Origin: a virus | Direction: 5' to 3' (one strand) | Length of the DNA stretch: 34,027 nt | IMG/VR virus record: IMGVR_UViG_3300044620_001538 | Span: 1 to 34,027 of that record | Part shown: positions 15,737-24,649 of the stretch, one piece after another | Position numbering within the stretch: the first letter of the stretch is position 1 | How the letters are laid out: each line of letters opens with the position of its first letter | Notes under the pieces: model-generated | The model's input: the letters and a program-made list of their open reading frames with translations, nothing else | What the model was told of the DNA's origin: nothing | Database searches by the model: none | Position numbers and translations under genes: made by a program

Positions 15737-18700
15737 ATGAGTTTACAACAAACTGTATTACGCGTTCAAACAAATAAACCTAGTGCTATAACTGTAACAG
15801 GAACTACAGGTTTGAATTTCTATGATTCAATTGGTTCGGTAACTTACGCAGGTACTGGTACATCAGATGACCCATATACAGGTTCATTTGGTACAAATGG
15901 TAGTAGTTTTTGGGTTCAGGCTGTTTGTCCTGGCACAATTTATTTTGACACAATATTATATTCTGTTGGTATTGGAGCAAATTACTTTTCGTTATTTATA
16001 AGACGACCTGAAGATGCATTTTTAAAAAATGTATTTAATAGTTTTAATTCAGTTAATGCTGATTATTTTAACATTAATACAGGTGATGTAATTGTATTTG
16101 AACAAAATTCAACAGGTTCTTCAGCTGGTTTGTTTGAAGTTTACTTTATACCAAACGAACAAGAGGTAAATTATACTGTACCTGAATATGATTTTTTAGA
16201 CTTATACGGTGATATTCCAATTACAATTAATAAATCATTTGCAGAGATTGAAGATATTTCCAAAAGAAATTCAGATTATTCTGTAGGTGTTAAAATACCT
16301 GGTTCAAAAAAGAACAATAAGTTCTTTGAAAACTTCTTTGAAGTTGACCAAACATCTTTATACTTTGATGTAACAAAAAAAGTACCTTGTAATGTATTAG
16401 TAGATGACGAAAGTTACTTTACAGGATATTTGAAATTAAATAGTACATCTGTACTTAATAGTAAAATAGAATATGATGTTACATTATATTCAACAGTAGG
16501 AGATTTATATGGTTCAATCGGTAACAACCTTTTAAAAGACTTAAACTTTAGGGACCCTGATTATTTTATGAATCATTATTTCAACAGAGATAATGTCTTA
16601 CAATTTTGGAGATATGAAACATTAAAATCAGATAAAGAAGTACCATCAAATTATTTTTATCCTGTTGTACACAATGGTTACAATTACCAAGTATCAGGTA
16701 ACACAACATTTGTATTATACACAGGTGTAACAGGTACATCATTATATACTACAACTACATTAGGTAGTTGGGCAAACACCGCTGCTGCTTATGCTGCAGG
16801 TGTTGATAGATATAGAATCAATTCACCTCAAGATGGTGTTAGAGATAATCAATTAAAACCAACATTAAACGTTTATTCGTTATTACAATTGATTTTTAGA
16901 CAATACGGTTATTCAATCAAATCAGATTTTATGACCAGTCCGTGGATGAAGTTACTTTATATGTATGGTTACTTTAGTGATGACAATACAAAACTAACAT
17001 ATAAAACACCTCAAGTTCAAATATTTGGATTAGAAGGTGTAGAAGTTATTTTAGTTGACGATATAGTTGCAGAATCTGAGTTTAATTGTTCAACTATATA
17101 TCCACGTACAATTCATAATTGGACATTGTATGTGGTTAAAAAAGGTACAGGAACACCAGTGTTATGTAACACAGATATTAATCTATATTGGAATTTTGAA
17201 TTACAACCTTGTTATGGTGGTGGGTATCAATATTATGACCAACCTATAAACATACCAGCAAACACAACTGGTACAACATTTAGTTACACATCAGAACAAT
17301 ATGTTGATTGTGGATTTGGTTGTCCATTCCAACCTGAATATATAAACAATATTAATTTTGATTCAACAATTTCAAATGTTGGATTATCAAACAAAGCATT
17401 ATCTTATTTACCAAGACCTTCAAATCAGGTTGTACAAATTAATGATGGTGATTATGTTGACTTTGGTTTAATCATAGACCAAAACATCAAACAGATAGAT
17501 GTATTATCGTCTATAGCTAAGAAATTTGGACTTTTATTTATTCCTGACCCTGATGTACCAAATCAAATTATAATTGAACCTTATGACTATTACGTGGGTA
17601 CTGGTGACATTTATGATTGGACCGATAAAATATCAAGGGATAAAGGATTTACCGTTCAACCAGCAAGAAACTTTATTGAATCTGAATTAGTTTTAACTGA
17701 TATGGAAGATGGTGATGATGGTAATAAACAATTTAAAGATAGTAATGCAAGAATATATGGGGAAAATAAAGTATATAATCCAACAGAATTTAAATCTTCT
17801 ACAAAGAAAATTGAAACAACTTTTTCGTCTGAAGTAATAAGAAAATGGAATCCAAATAATAATCCCGAGTTTGCACCAAATGATGTAGGTATCCCATTGG
17901 GAATTAACTACACAGAAAGTTCACAAGAAGTTGGAACGGTGGTAGATTGGATTTACAAGGGTGTAAAAACAAAACCTAAACTATTTTTTAATTTAGGTAA
18001 CTTTTCTCCATTCTTAAATGACCCAACAGACCAATTTGGTTTAACGGGAGTTACTACAGGATATTTTAGAATAACTGATGATGATGGAACAAATTCATCA
18101 GGTGCATTAATTTCACCAGTAATATCTCACACAATGCCGATGGGTAACCCTGACAGCAATAAAATTAATAACGATAGTATATGTGTATTATTTAACTCAG
18201 AAGAACCAACAACAATTGCTGGTGATAGTGTAAGTTTATTTAATGCATTTACAAATCAAGATATGTACAATTTATTCTATGAAAATAGAGTAACAAACGC
18301 ATTTGATAAGAACACAAGATATTTGGATGGTTTCTTTGATTTAAAATTACCAGATGTTAAGAATCTTAAAGCAAATGATTTAATTAAGATTAACAATCAA
18401 TATTTTACTTGGAATAGTATTACTGATTTTAATCTAACAAATAGAGAATTAACAAAAGTTCAATTGGTTCAATATAATCAAGGAGTTAAATCTTATCCAA
18501 CAAGATATTTCCAATATTACTATTGTGATGCACCATCTACTGTGTATAAATTCAAGACAGAATTTACAGGAACAGAAAGTATCTATGATAGTTTATATTA
18601 TTGGAGTATCCTTTATGACTATTTTGTAGGAGTATTAGGTGGCGGTGTTAGTGGTTATACCAGTTCAATTAGATTTGGAAGTGGTGCTTCATCACCATAT

Positions 18701-20497
18701 ATTCCTTATAATATATATGAAACGACTGAAAGTCAGTATGAAAATGGTACTGCAATAGACTATAACTACGACCCACAGAGATATTACTTCTTATTACAAT
18801 TAGAAGAAGAACCTGTTGACACAATTTATGACCAACAAAATGACGTTTTCTTAATTAATAGTGGTCAAACACTTGCAAGGATTAACGTATTTACAGGATG
18901 TACAGCATTTACAACAACAGCATCAAGTATGGGTGCAATAGTCGGTACATCAACAGCACCATCTGTACCAACCCCTACTCCAACACCAACACCTTCAGCA
19001 ACTCCATCTGTTTCAAGTAGCAGAGTTAGAGGTTCTTTCTTGGTTACATTTGAAGAAGAGATAAATAATTTAGGAATAGATTTAGTTGAGGTTTATGTAA
19101 ACGGATTTAAACGAGATTTTTTCAGTTTAGATATTGAGGAAAAATATTCATATCAAATATATAGTGGAGATACCGTAACCATATCAATTACATCAAATGG
19201 TCCAACACCAACATTTAATGCGGTTAGATATGACTTTTCAATTGATGAGGTTGCAGGAAATAGAGGTATATTACCAATTGTGGTAACAGGTACAACAAGT
19301 AATGTTGGAAATGTTTATTCAACAACTTATTCAATAACACATAATCCAAATGATTATAATTTTGAATATTTGGTTAATGCTGAAAGTTTTACACCAGTAA
19401 CACCAACACCTACACCAACAATAACAAATACACCAAGTGTTACACCAACTAATACACCTACACCATCAATTACACCATCAATTACTCCAACTATGACATT
19501 AACACCAACAAATACGCCTACACCAACAAAAACACCAACCCCAACTCCAACTCCAGGACTTGTTAATTATAAACTTTATCATCAAGACGGAGGTTTTGGA
19601 TATACGGGTTATACATCATCATCTATTGATGCTATAAATTGGACAGGAAATACTGCATTAGGAATATCTGCAGGTACACTTTATAATTTTAATGGAGTTG
19701 CTGTATCACAAACAACACAATATCAAGTTGTATGTGAAGCTGGTGCTGTTGGATATTATAAATATTCTTCTGATAGTGGTACAACTTGGACTAATGAAAC
19801 AATATCTAGTGGAACCACTTATGGTCAACCAATGATAAGTGATGATGGTAGTTTTATGGCAATGATTGTTACCGTGAGTGGTTCTCAACGTATTTGGGTA
19901 TCATCAAATTATGGGTCTACTTGGACAGAAACAGTAGGAAGAAATGGTAATTGTATATGGGATATGTCAAATACTGGACAACATATGATTGCTGGTACCA
20001 ATTTAGACCTTTATTATTCACACGATTTTGGTGCAAATTGGACTATTGGTTCATTAACAGGAAATTTTTCATCTGTTTCTATTTCAGATGATGGTGATAC
20101 AATGATAGCAACTAAATCTACTGATACATTTACATATACATCACAAGATGGTGGTGCAAATTGGGCAGAACCTACTTTTTCACCGACTGGAAATACAACT
20201 GGTGTGGTTAGTATGTCAGCAAGTGGACAATATGTTTTTATACAAAGTGATTATATTTGGCGTTCAACTGATTATGGTGTAACATTTACAAGATTAAATT
20301 CAACAAGTGGTTATGTTGGTAGAGCGATGGTTTATCTCGGTAATACTAATACAGCATTTATCGCTAGATATGCATCAGGTGACCCTTATAATACACAAAT
20401 TTGGCAAAGTTCAGATTATGGTGCAACTTGGACATATAAATCTACTAGAACTGATGGTGGAACACCTAGAAATGGATTTAAGGGTATCTACACTTAA
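15737..20497 (+). CDS. Giant tail-tip protein with Pro-Thr linkers and C-terminal Asp-box beta-propeller
   Basis: This 1586-residue modular protein probably forms the tail tip/baseplate and carries a receptor-binding head. Residues ~152-260 (DFLDLYGDIPITINKSFAEI, YSVGVKIPGSKKNN) look like the attachment domain of tail-associated proteins. The large middle is beta-rich. Pro-Thr linkers lie at ~1078-1091 and 1219-1273, separated by a small beta domain. Residues ~1285-1586 form a propeller with six Asp-box motifs: SSDSGTTW (1344), SSNYGSTW, SHDFGANW, SQDGGANW, STDYGVTF and SSDYGATW (from 1558). Asp boxes mark sialidase- and Vps10-type propellers. No sialidase catalytic Arg triad is evident, so glycan binding is likelier than hydrolysis. 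Confidence 0.8.
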   Translation: MSLQQTVLRVQTNKPSAITVTGTTGLNFYDSIGSVTYAGTGTSDDPYTGSFGTNGSSFWVQAVCPGTIYFDTILYSVGIGANYFSLFIRRPEDAFLKNVFNSFNSVNADYFNINTGDVIVFEQNSTGSSAGLFEVYFIPNEQEVNYTVPEYDFLDLYGDIPITINKSFAEIEDISKRNSDYSVGVKIPGSKKNNKFFENFFEVDQTSLYFDVTKKVPCNVLVDDESYFTGYLKLNSTSVLNSKIEYDVTLYSTVGDLYGSIGNNLLKDLNFRDPDYFMNHYFNRDNVLQFWRYETLKSDKEVPSNYFYPVVHNGYNYQVSGNTTFVLYTGVTGTSLYTTTTLGSWANTAAAYAAGVDRYRINSPQDGVRDNQLKPTLNVYSLLQLIFRQYGYSIKSDFMTSPWMKLLYMYGYFSDDNTKLTYKTPQVQIFGLEGVEVILVDDIVAESEFNCSTIYPRTIHNWTLYVVKKGTGTPVLCNTDINLYWNFELQPCYGGGYQYYDQPINIPANTTGTTFSYTSEQYVDCGFGCPFQPEYINNINFDSTISNVGLSNKALSYLPRPSNQVVQINDGDYVDFGLIIDQNIKQIDVLSSIAKKFGLLFIPDPDVPNQIIIEPYDYYVGTGDIYDWTDKISRDKGFTVQPARNFIESELVLTDMEDGDDGNKQFKDSNARIYGENKVYNPTEFKSSTKKIETTFSSEVIRKWNPNNNPEFAPNDVGIPLGINYTESSQEVGTVVDWIYKGVKTKPKLFFNLGNFSPFLNDPTDQFGLTGVTTGYFRITDDDGTNSSGALISPVISHTMPMGNPDSNKINNDSICVLFNSEEPTTIAGDSVSLFNAFTNQDMYNLFYENRVTNAFDKNTRYLDGFFDLKLPDVKNLKANDLIKINNQYFTWNSITDFNLTNRELTKVQLVQYNQGVKSYPTRYFQYYYCDAPSTVYKFKTEFTGTESIYDSLYYWSILYDYFVGVLGGGVSGYTSSIRFGSGASSPYIPYNIYETTESQYENGTAIDYNYDPQRYYFLLQLEEEPVDTIYDQQNDVFLINSGQTLARINVFTGCTAFTTTASSMGAIVGTSTAPSVPTPTPTPTPSATPSVSSSRVRGSFLVTFEEEINNLGIDLVEVYVNGFKRDFFSLDIEEKYSYQIYSGDTVTISITSNGPTPTFNAVRYDFSIDEVAGNRGILPIVVTGTTSNVGNVYSTTYSITHNPNDYNFEYLVNAESFTPVTPTPTPTITNTPSVTPTNTPTPSITPSITPTMTLTPTNTPTPTKTPTPTPTPGLVNYKLYHQDGGFGYTGYTSSSIDAINWTGNTALGISAGTLYNFNGVAVSQTTQYQVVCEAGAVGYYKYSSDSGTTWTNETISSGTTYGQPMISDDGSFMAMIVTVSGSQRIWVSSNYGSTWTETVGRNGNCIWDMSNTGQHMIAGTNLDLYYSHDFGANWTIGSLTGNFSSVSISDDGDTMIATKSTDTFTYTSQDGGANWAEPTFSPTGNTTGVVSMSASGQYVFIQSDYIWRSTDYGVTFTRLNSTSGYVGRAMVYLGNTNTAFIARYASGDPYNTQIWQSSDYGATWTYKSTRTDGGTPRNGFKGIYT
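18968..19009 (+). repeat. Pro-Thr linker 1 (tail-tip protein)
   Basis: Tandem CCA/ACA-type codons encode a (PT)n-rich segment ending PSATPS. Low-complexity DNA here encodes an extended flexible linker between domains. Confidence 0.8.
19391..19555 (+). repeat. Pro-Thr linker 2 (tail-tip protein)
   Basis: A 55-residue run of TPTP, NTPS, TPSI and TPTN units links the small beta domain to the Asp-box propeller. The repeated units make this stretch prone to length change by slippage. Confidence 0.85.
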
Positions 20498-20519
20498 TTC
20501 AAAACATAAAAACAAATAA

Positions 20520-20537
20520 TTTATATTTAATAATATG
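20520..20537 (+). promoter_or_regulatory. Recurrent AT-rich start motif (copy 3)
   Basis: TTATATTTAATAATATG leads into the ATG at 20535 after a 37-base gap. Its last 15 bases (ATATTTAATAATATG, 20523-20537) are identical to those at 24635-24649. Confidence 0.4.
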
Positions 20538-21446
20538 GGAAGAAAATACATAGGGGAAATAACGGATTATAATTTTGTTTACCCAAACAATAATCCAAAG
20601 GTATATGATACGGAAATAATACACGATATTAACAATAATTGTGTATCTGGAACTACTTCAGGGTTTACCGCAACATTAACATCCTCAACAACAATGCAAT
20701 TATCTTATACCGTAACTTGGATTAGAAATGGTGCGCAACCATTTATTCAGGCAGACGGTGATATATCATTATGGTCATTACATTTTACGAGCCCAATATA
20801 TGGGTATTATGTACAACCTTGGCAGGTAATTCAATCAGCATATGATACCGTAACCACTGGTTCAACATATACAGAAACAGTTACACATAGTATTGTTGCA
20901 CCAGGAGGATTCCCAACAGGTAACTATTATTTCCAATTTAGAATGATTGGTCATAATTGTGTGTTTCCTATCAATCATACTGCATCAATAACTGCAATAG
21001 CACCTACCCCTACTCCTACATCAACATTAACACCAACACCAACCCCAAGTTCAACAGGAGGATTAACGCCTACTCCAACACCTACTCCAAGTGCAACACC
21101 TGGTGGAGGTGGTTCAAAAAGTTTACAAATCTATGGTAGAGATGTAAGTGGAATTAGACAGACATTAACATTTTTCTATAGTGTAAATGGAGGAGGTAAT
21201 ATAAATGTACCAGGTTATACAGGTAACCAATTACCAAGTGGTTGTTCAGCACTATATACAATAACAGGTTTAGACACAGGTGATAATGTTACATTTGGAA
21301 CAAGTACTAGTTGTGTAATGAATGGTAATGGTTCATCATCGACTTGTCCATTTTCATCAGGAAGTGCGGTAGATTTTACATATGTAATGGATATTGGAAC
21401 AACACAACAAGTAGCAATAACAATAGATAGTGGTACTATCCCTTAA
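20535..21446 (+). CDS. Virion protein with Pro-Thr linker joining two beta domains
   Basis: This 303-residue protein has three parts. Residues ~1-155 form a beta-rich domain (includes LQ/YTVTW strands and GNYYFQFRMIGHNC). A Pro-Thr linker follows at 157-189. The C-terminal beta domain has a Gly-rich hinge (GGGGSKSLQIYGRD) and four cysteines that could pair. The linker type is the same as in the tail-tip protein just upstream. It is probably a surface-exposed tail appendage or accessory adhesin; the ligand is unknown. The gene begins a new unit after a gap carrying the AT-rich start motif. Confidence 0.7.
   Translation: MGRKYIGEITDYNFVYPNNNPKVYDTEIIHDINNNCVSGTTSGFTATLTSSTTMQLSYTVTWIRNGAQPFIQADGDISLWSLHFTSPIYGYYVQPWQVIQSAYDTVTTGSTYTETVTHSIVAPGGFPTGNYYFQFRMIGHNCVFPINHTASITAIAPTPTPTSTLTPTPTPSSTGGLTPTPTPTPSATPGGGGSKSLQIYGRDVSGIRQTLTFFYSVNGGGNINVPGYTGNQLPSGCSALYTITGLDTGDNVTFGTSTSCVMNGNGSSSTCPFSSGSAVDFTYVMDIGTTQQVAITIDSGTIP
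21003..21101 (+). repeat. Pro-Thr linker 3
   Basis: A 33-residue PTPT/LTPT-rich linker with a short SSTGG interruption separates the two domains of the 303-residue protein. Confidence 0.85.
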
Positions 21447-21456
21447 AATATAGAAT

Positions 21457-21657
21457 ATGAAATTAGAAATTTATAAAAACGAAGAATTAATTAATATAGA
21501 AAATCTTGCAGTGACAGATTTTGGTGATTTTATTCAATCTCAAGTAAACAATCGTAAGAATGTTGTTATTGATTTTAGTAGTATCAACGTATTAAAAGGT
21601 GAGAAGAACATAATTGAACAAGTCTTCCAAGACGAGAAAAAAGAAACTTTAGTATAA
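21457..21657 (+). CDS. Small hypothetical protein upstream of tape measure
   Basis: A 66-residue mixed alpha/beta protein (MKLEIYKNEELINIENLAV, then NRKNVVIDFSSINVLKG). I do not recognise it. It sits one base before the tape measure gene, the position where phages often encode tail assembly chaperones. It is much smaller than those and shows no frameshift site. Any chaperone role is speculation from position. Confidence 0.65.
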   Translation: MKLEIYKNEELINIENLAVTDFGDFIQSQVNNRKNVVIDFSSINVLKGEKNIIEQVFQDEKKETLV

Positions 21658-21658
21658 T

Positions 21659-24496
21659 ATGGCTAAGAAACAGTTAGACATTGTTGTTGGTGTTGATAGT
21701 TCACAGATAGATAATGCGGTAGCAAAGACTGGTGAATTAAAGAAACTGAGTGAAAATATATCAATTCAATATGATATTGATGGTAAACCTATTGATGTTG
21801 TTATTAACAAATCCCTCAACTTACAAAAACAAGTTAGGGTTTTAACGGCAGAATTACGTAAAACCAAAGAAGGTACCGCAGAATTTAAGTTATTATCAAC
21901 AGCATTAGGTGATGCAAATGACCAATTAGCTAAGAGTAATGCAAAATCAAAAGACTTATTTGGTTCATTATCTTTATTACCAGGTCCTATTGGACAATTT
22001 GCTAGTCAAATCGGTGGAGCAATTGATTTATTAAAGGTATTTTCTTCATTTAGTTTAAAGGACTTACAGTTCCAATTAAAGGAAACAGGTAATGATATTG
22101 TTGATATTGCTAAAGGATTTTTGGGATTAAACAGTACCACTAATGAGGTTACAAATGTTACAAATCAAGCAGCAAACGCAACTGAAAATCTTAGTGATAA
22201 TTTAATTGATGTTTCAAGTAATGCTGCGGCAACATCAGGAGCAATTAGTAATACAGCAAAACAAACTCAATTATTAACAATTGAAACTGATGCTTTAGGT
22301 AATAAAACCATTCAGGCAGTCAAACCTATTAAGGATATGACCGCTGCTGAAGTACAATTATTTCAAGCACAAAGAAATGGTGTCATACATACAGGTGAAC
22401 TTGCTGTTGCAACACAAGGTTTAACCGCAGCTGAAAAGACAGCAACATTTTGGACTACTACATTAGGTAATACAATTAAAGGTGTTTTAATTGGTACAGG
22501 TATTGGTATTGCAATTGTTGTAATTGGTGAATTAATTAGATTAATTTATGATTGGGTTAATAGTACAGAAGATGCCGATAATGCAAACAAGGCGTTGACT
22601 GAAACAATAAAAGAACAACAAAGGGTTCTTGAAAATGACCAACAAGCAATTGAACTATCAATAAGATTAAACGTTGCTAGAGCTAAGGCTGCGGGTAAAA
22701 CAGAACAAGAGATATTTGAAATTACTAAACAAGGTGGTAAAGATAAGTTGGCATTACTTCGTGAATTTGACAAACAATTGTACGATGACCAAAAGAAAAT
22801 AAGTGAAGATAGAAAATTAACAGAAGAAGATAGAGCAAAATTATCAGAAGAAATTAACGCAAAAATCCTTAAAAACGGTCAAGATATTACAAAACAGATT
22901 ATCGAAAACGGAATTATGGAATATGATAATCAAGCATTATTATTAGGTAAGAGGAAAGAATTGCTTAAGAAATTTGGTGAAGATGAATATAATAGAAGAT
23001 TAAAAGAATTAGATGCACTTATCCAATTAGAGATAGATAAAGATGCAACAGATAAAAAAGTATTACAAGGATATTTGGATGAAAAAAGACGTATCCAAAC
23101 TAAACACGATAAGCTAACATTTGCTGAAGCAGAGTTAATGCGTCAACAGAATGCTAAAAAAGTTAAAGATGCTTTAGATGAAGATACTAAACGTGTTGAA
23201 GCATACAATTCAAAAATTGCTGACATTGAAATTGCAGCAATTGAGGATGAACAAAGAAGACAAGAGGAAGCAAGACTTAAGAAATTAAATGACGATAAAA
23301 CGGCATTACAATACGATTATGAGTTTCAAAAACGTACCAAAGAAGAACAAATGAAAGTCTTCAAAGATATGGAAACTCAATATGCAATGGATATTCTTAA
23401 GATTAAGGATTCATTCTATATCAAACAATTCCAATTAATACAGGAAGCTGCATTAAGAGAAAAGGAATTAGCAACAAGTGTAAAAGAACAGGAATTAGAT
23501 AATAATAGAATTAGATTAGAACAACAAAATGATTTTAACACTGTTTATGGTGATTTTATCTTTGGTAACAAAGGTTTAAAAGCACAGTGGGAAAAGTATT
23601 TTGTTGATTTAAGAGAAATATATAACAATGAGTATGTTGCAACTGAGGAACAATTAGTTAAAGAAAAGGAACAACTTCAAGTTGATTTAGATGGTAAGAA
23701 AATTACTCGTGAATCTTATGCAGCACAAATCAAAATTATTGAGGATAAATTAATCCAAAATAGACAACAAAATACTCAAAGACAATTAGAATTAGATAGA
23801 TTAGAATTAGATTCTAAACGTGCAAACGCAGATATGACCATTCAAGTAGGTGAAAGACTTGCTTCAGCATTATCTGCAATTGCTGGTAAAAATAAACAAA
23901 TTCAAAAGGCGGCAGCACTTGTTGAAGCTACAATTGCAATTGCACGTATCATTACAGATACATCAAGAGCTATTGTTGCATTCTCAGCATCAGTTGCACC
24001 ATTAGGACCAGCAGGTATCCCAATTGCTGCAGCCTACGCTGTTAAAGCAAAGATTAGTGCAGGATTAGGAATTGCAACAATTATAGCACAAGGTATTGGT
24101 AAACTTAAATCAATTGATGAAAGTGATAGTGGTGGAACATCAGGAACCGCAAGTTCACAACAATCAAATAATTTAGGTAGAGGATATGCAAGAGGTGGAT
24201 ATATAGATGGTCCACGTCACGCACAAGGTGGAACAATGATTGAAGCTGAAGGTGGTGAAGCTGTAATGACAAGAGGTGCTGTAACGATGTTTGCACCTTT
24301 ATTATCAACTCTAAACCAAATGGGTGGTGGAACATCATTTGCACCAAACTTGATGGTTACAAGACCTGATAGTCCAATTGTAAGTAACCCTGCACAAGAA
24401 CAATCACCATTAATAATGAAAACTTATGTTGTATCTAAAGATATGACAAACGAACAAGAAAAACAGGCTAGACTGAAAAATCTAAGCACTTTATAA
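21659..24496 (+). CDS. Tape measure protein
   Basis: This 945-residue protein probably sets tail length and spans the tail lumen. The N-terminus is soluble and helical (ending around SLLPGPIGQFASQIG). A strong hydrophobic segment follows at ~276-297 (GVLIGTGIGIAIVVIGELI). Long charged coiled coils run from ~310 to 740. A second hydrophobic, Ala/Ile-rich region lies at ~760-815. The C-terminus carries the Gly-rich GYARGGYIDGPRHAQGG segment and an EAEGGEAVMTRGA stretch typical of phage tape measures. By the common 1.5 angstrom per residue rule it implies a tail near 140 nm. No lysozyme or peptidase motif is obvious. Confidence 0.88.
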   Translation: MAKKQLDIVVGVDSSQIDNAVAKTGELKKLSENISIQYDIDGKPIDVVINKSLNLQKQVRVLTAELRKTKEGTAEFKLLSTALGDANDQLAKSNAKSKDLFGSLSLLPGPIGQFASQIGGAIDLLKVFSSFSLKDLQFQLKETGNDIVDIAKGFLGLNSTTNEVTNVTNQAANATENLSDNLIDVSSNAAATSGAISNTAKQTQLLTIETDALGNKTIQAVKPIKDMTAAEVQLFQAQRNGVIHTGELAVATQGLTAAEKTATFWTTTLGNTIKGVLIGTGIGIAIVVIGELIRLIYDWVNSTEDADNANKALTETIKEQQRVLENDQQAIELSIRLNVARAKAAGKTEQEIFEITKQGGKDKLALLREFDKQLYDDQKKISEDRKLTEEDRAKLSEEINAKILKNGQDITKQIIENGIMEYDNQALLLGKRKELLKKFGEDEYNRRLKELDALIQLEIDKDATDKKVLQGYLDEKRRIQTKHDKLTFAEAELMRQQNAKKVKDALDEDTKRVEAYNSKIADIEIAAIEDEQRRQEEARLKKLNDDKTALQYDYEFQKRTKEEQMKVFKDMETQYAMDILKIKDSFYIKQFQLIQEAALREKELATSVKEQELDNNRIRLEQQNDFNTVYGDFIFGNKGLKAQWEKYFVDLREIYNNEYVATEEQLVKEKEQLQVDLDGKKITRESYAAQIKIIEDKLIQNRQQNTQRQLELDRLELDSKRANADMTIQVGERLASALSAIAGKNKQIQKAAALVEATIAIARIITDTSRAIVAFSASVAPLGPAGIPIAAAYAVKAKISAGLGIATIIAQGIGKLKSIDESDSGGTSGTASSQQSNNLGRGYARGGYIDGPRHAQGGTMIEAEGGEAVMTRGAVTMFAPLLSTLNQMGGGTSFAPNLMVTRPDSPIVSNPAQEQSPLIMKTYVVSKDMTNEQEKQARLKNLSTL

Positions 24497-24497
24497 T

Positions 24498-24626
24498 ATG
24501 GCTAAAGGAAAGTCACAATCAAGTAACAAAATATCTTTTGGTAAGAAAAAATCTCAACCAAATGGTAAAAAGTCCTATGGACCTAAATCACAAAAACCTA
24601 AGTCTTACCGTGGACAAGGTAGATAA
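24498..24626 (+). CDS. Tiny basic Lys/Ser/Gly-rich protein
   Basis: A 42-residue protein rich in Lys, Ser, Gly and Gln with no hydrophobic core (MAKGKSQSSN at the start, KSYRGQGR at the end). It is expected to be disordered and to bind nucleic acid or an acidic partner. It follows the tape measure stop by one base (TAATATG), the same junction used by certain genes nearby, which supports translation. I do not know the family. Candidates are a DNA-condensing or head-internal protein; both are guesses. Confidence 0.6.
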   Translation: MAKGKSQSSNKISFGKKKSQPNGKKSYGPKSQKPKSYRGQGR

Positions 24627-24630
24627 AAAT

Positions 24631-24649
24631 ATATATATTTAATAATATG
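24631..24649 (+). promoter_or_regulatory. Recurrent AT-rich start motif (copy 4)
   Basis: ATATATATTTAATAATATG runs into the ATG at 24647 after a 20-base gap. It shares an exact 15-mer with the motif at 20523-20537. Confidence 0.4.
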
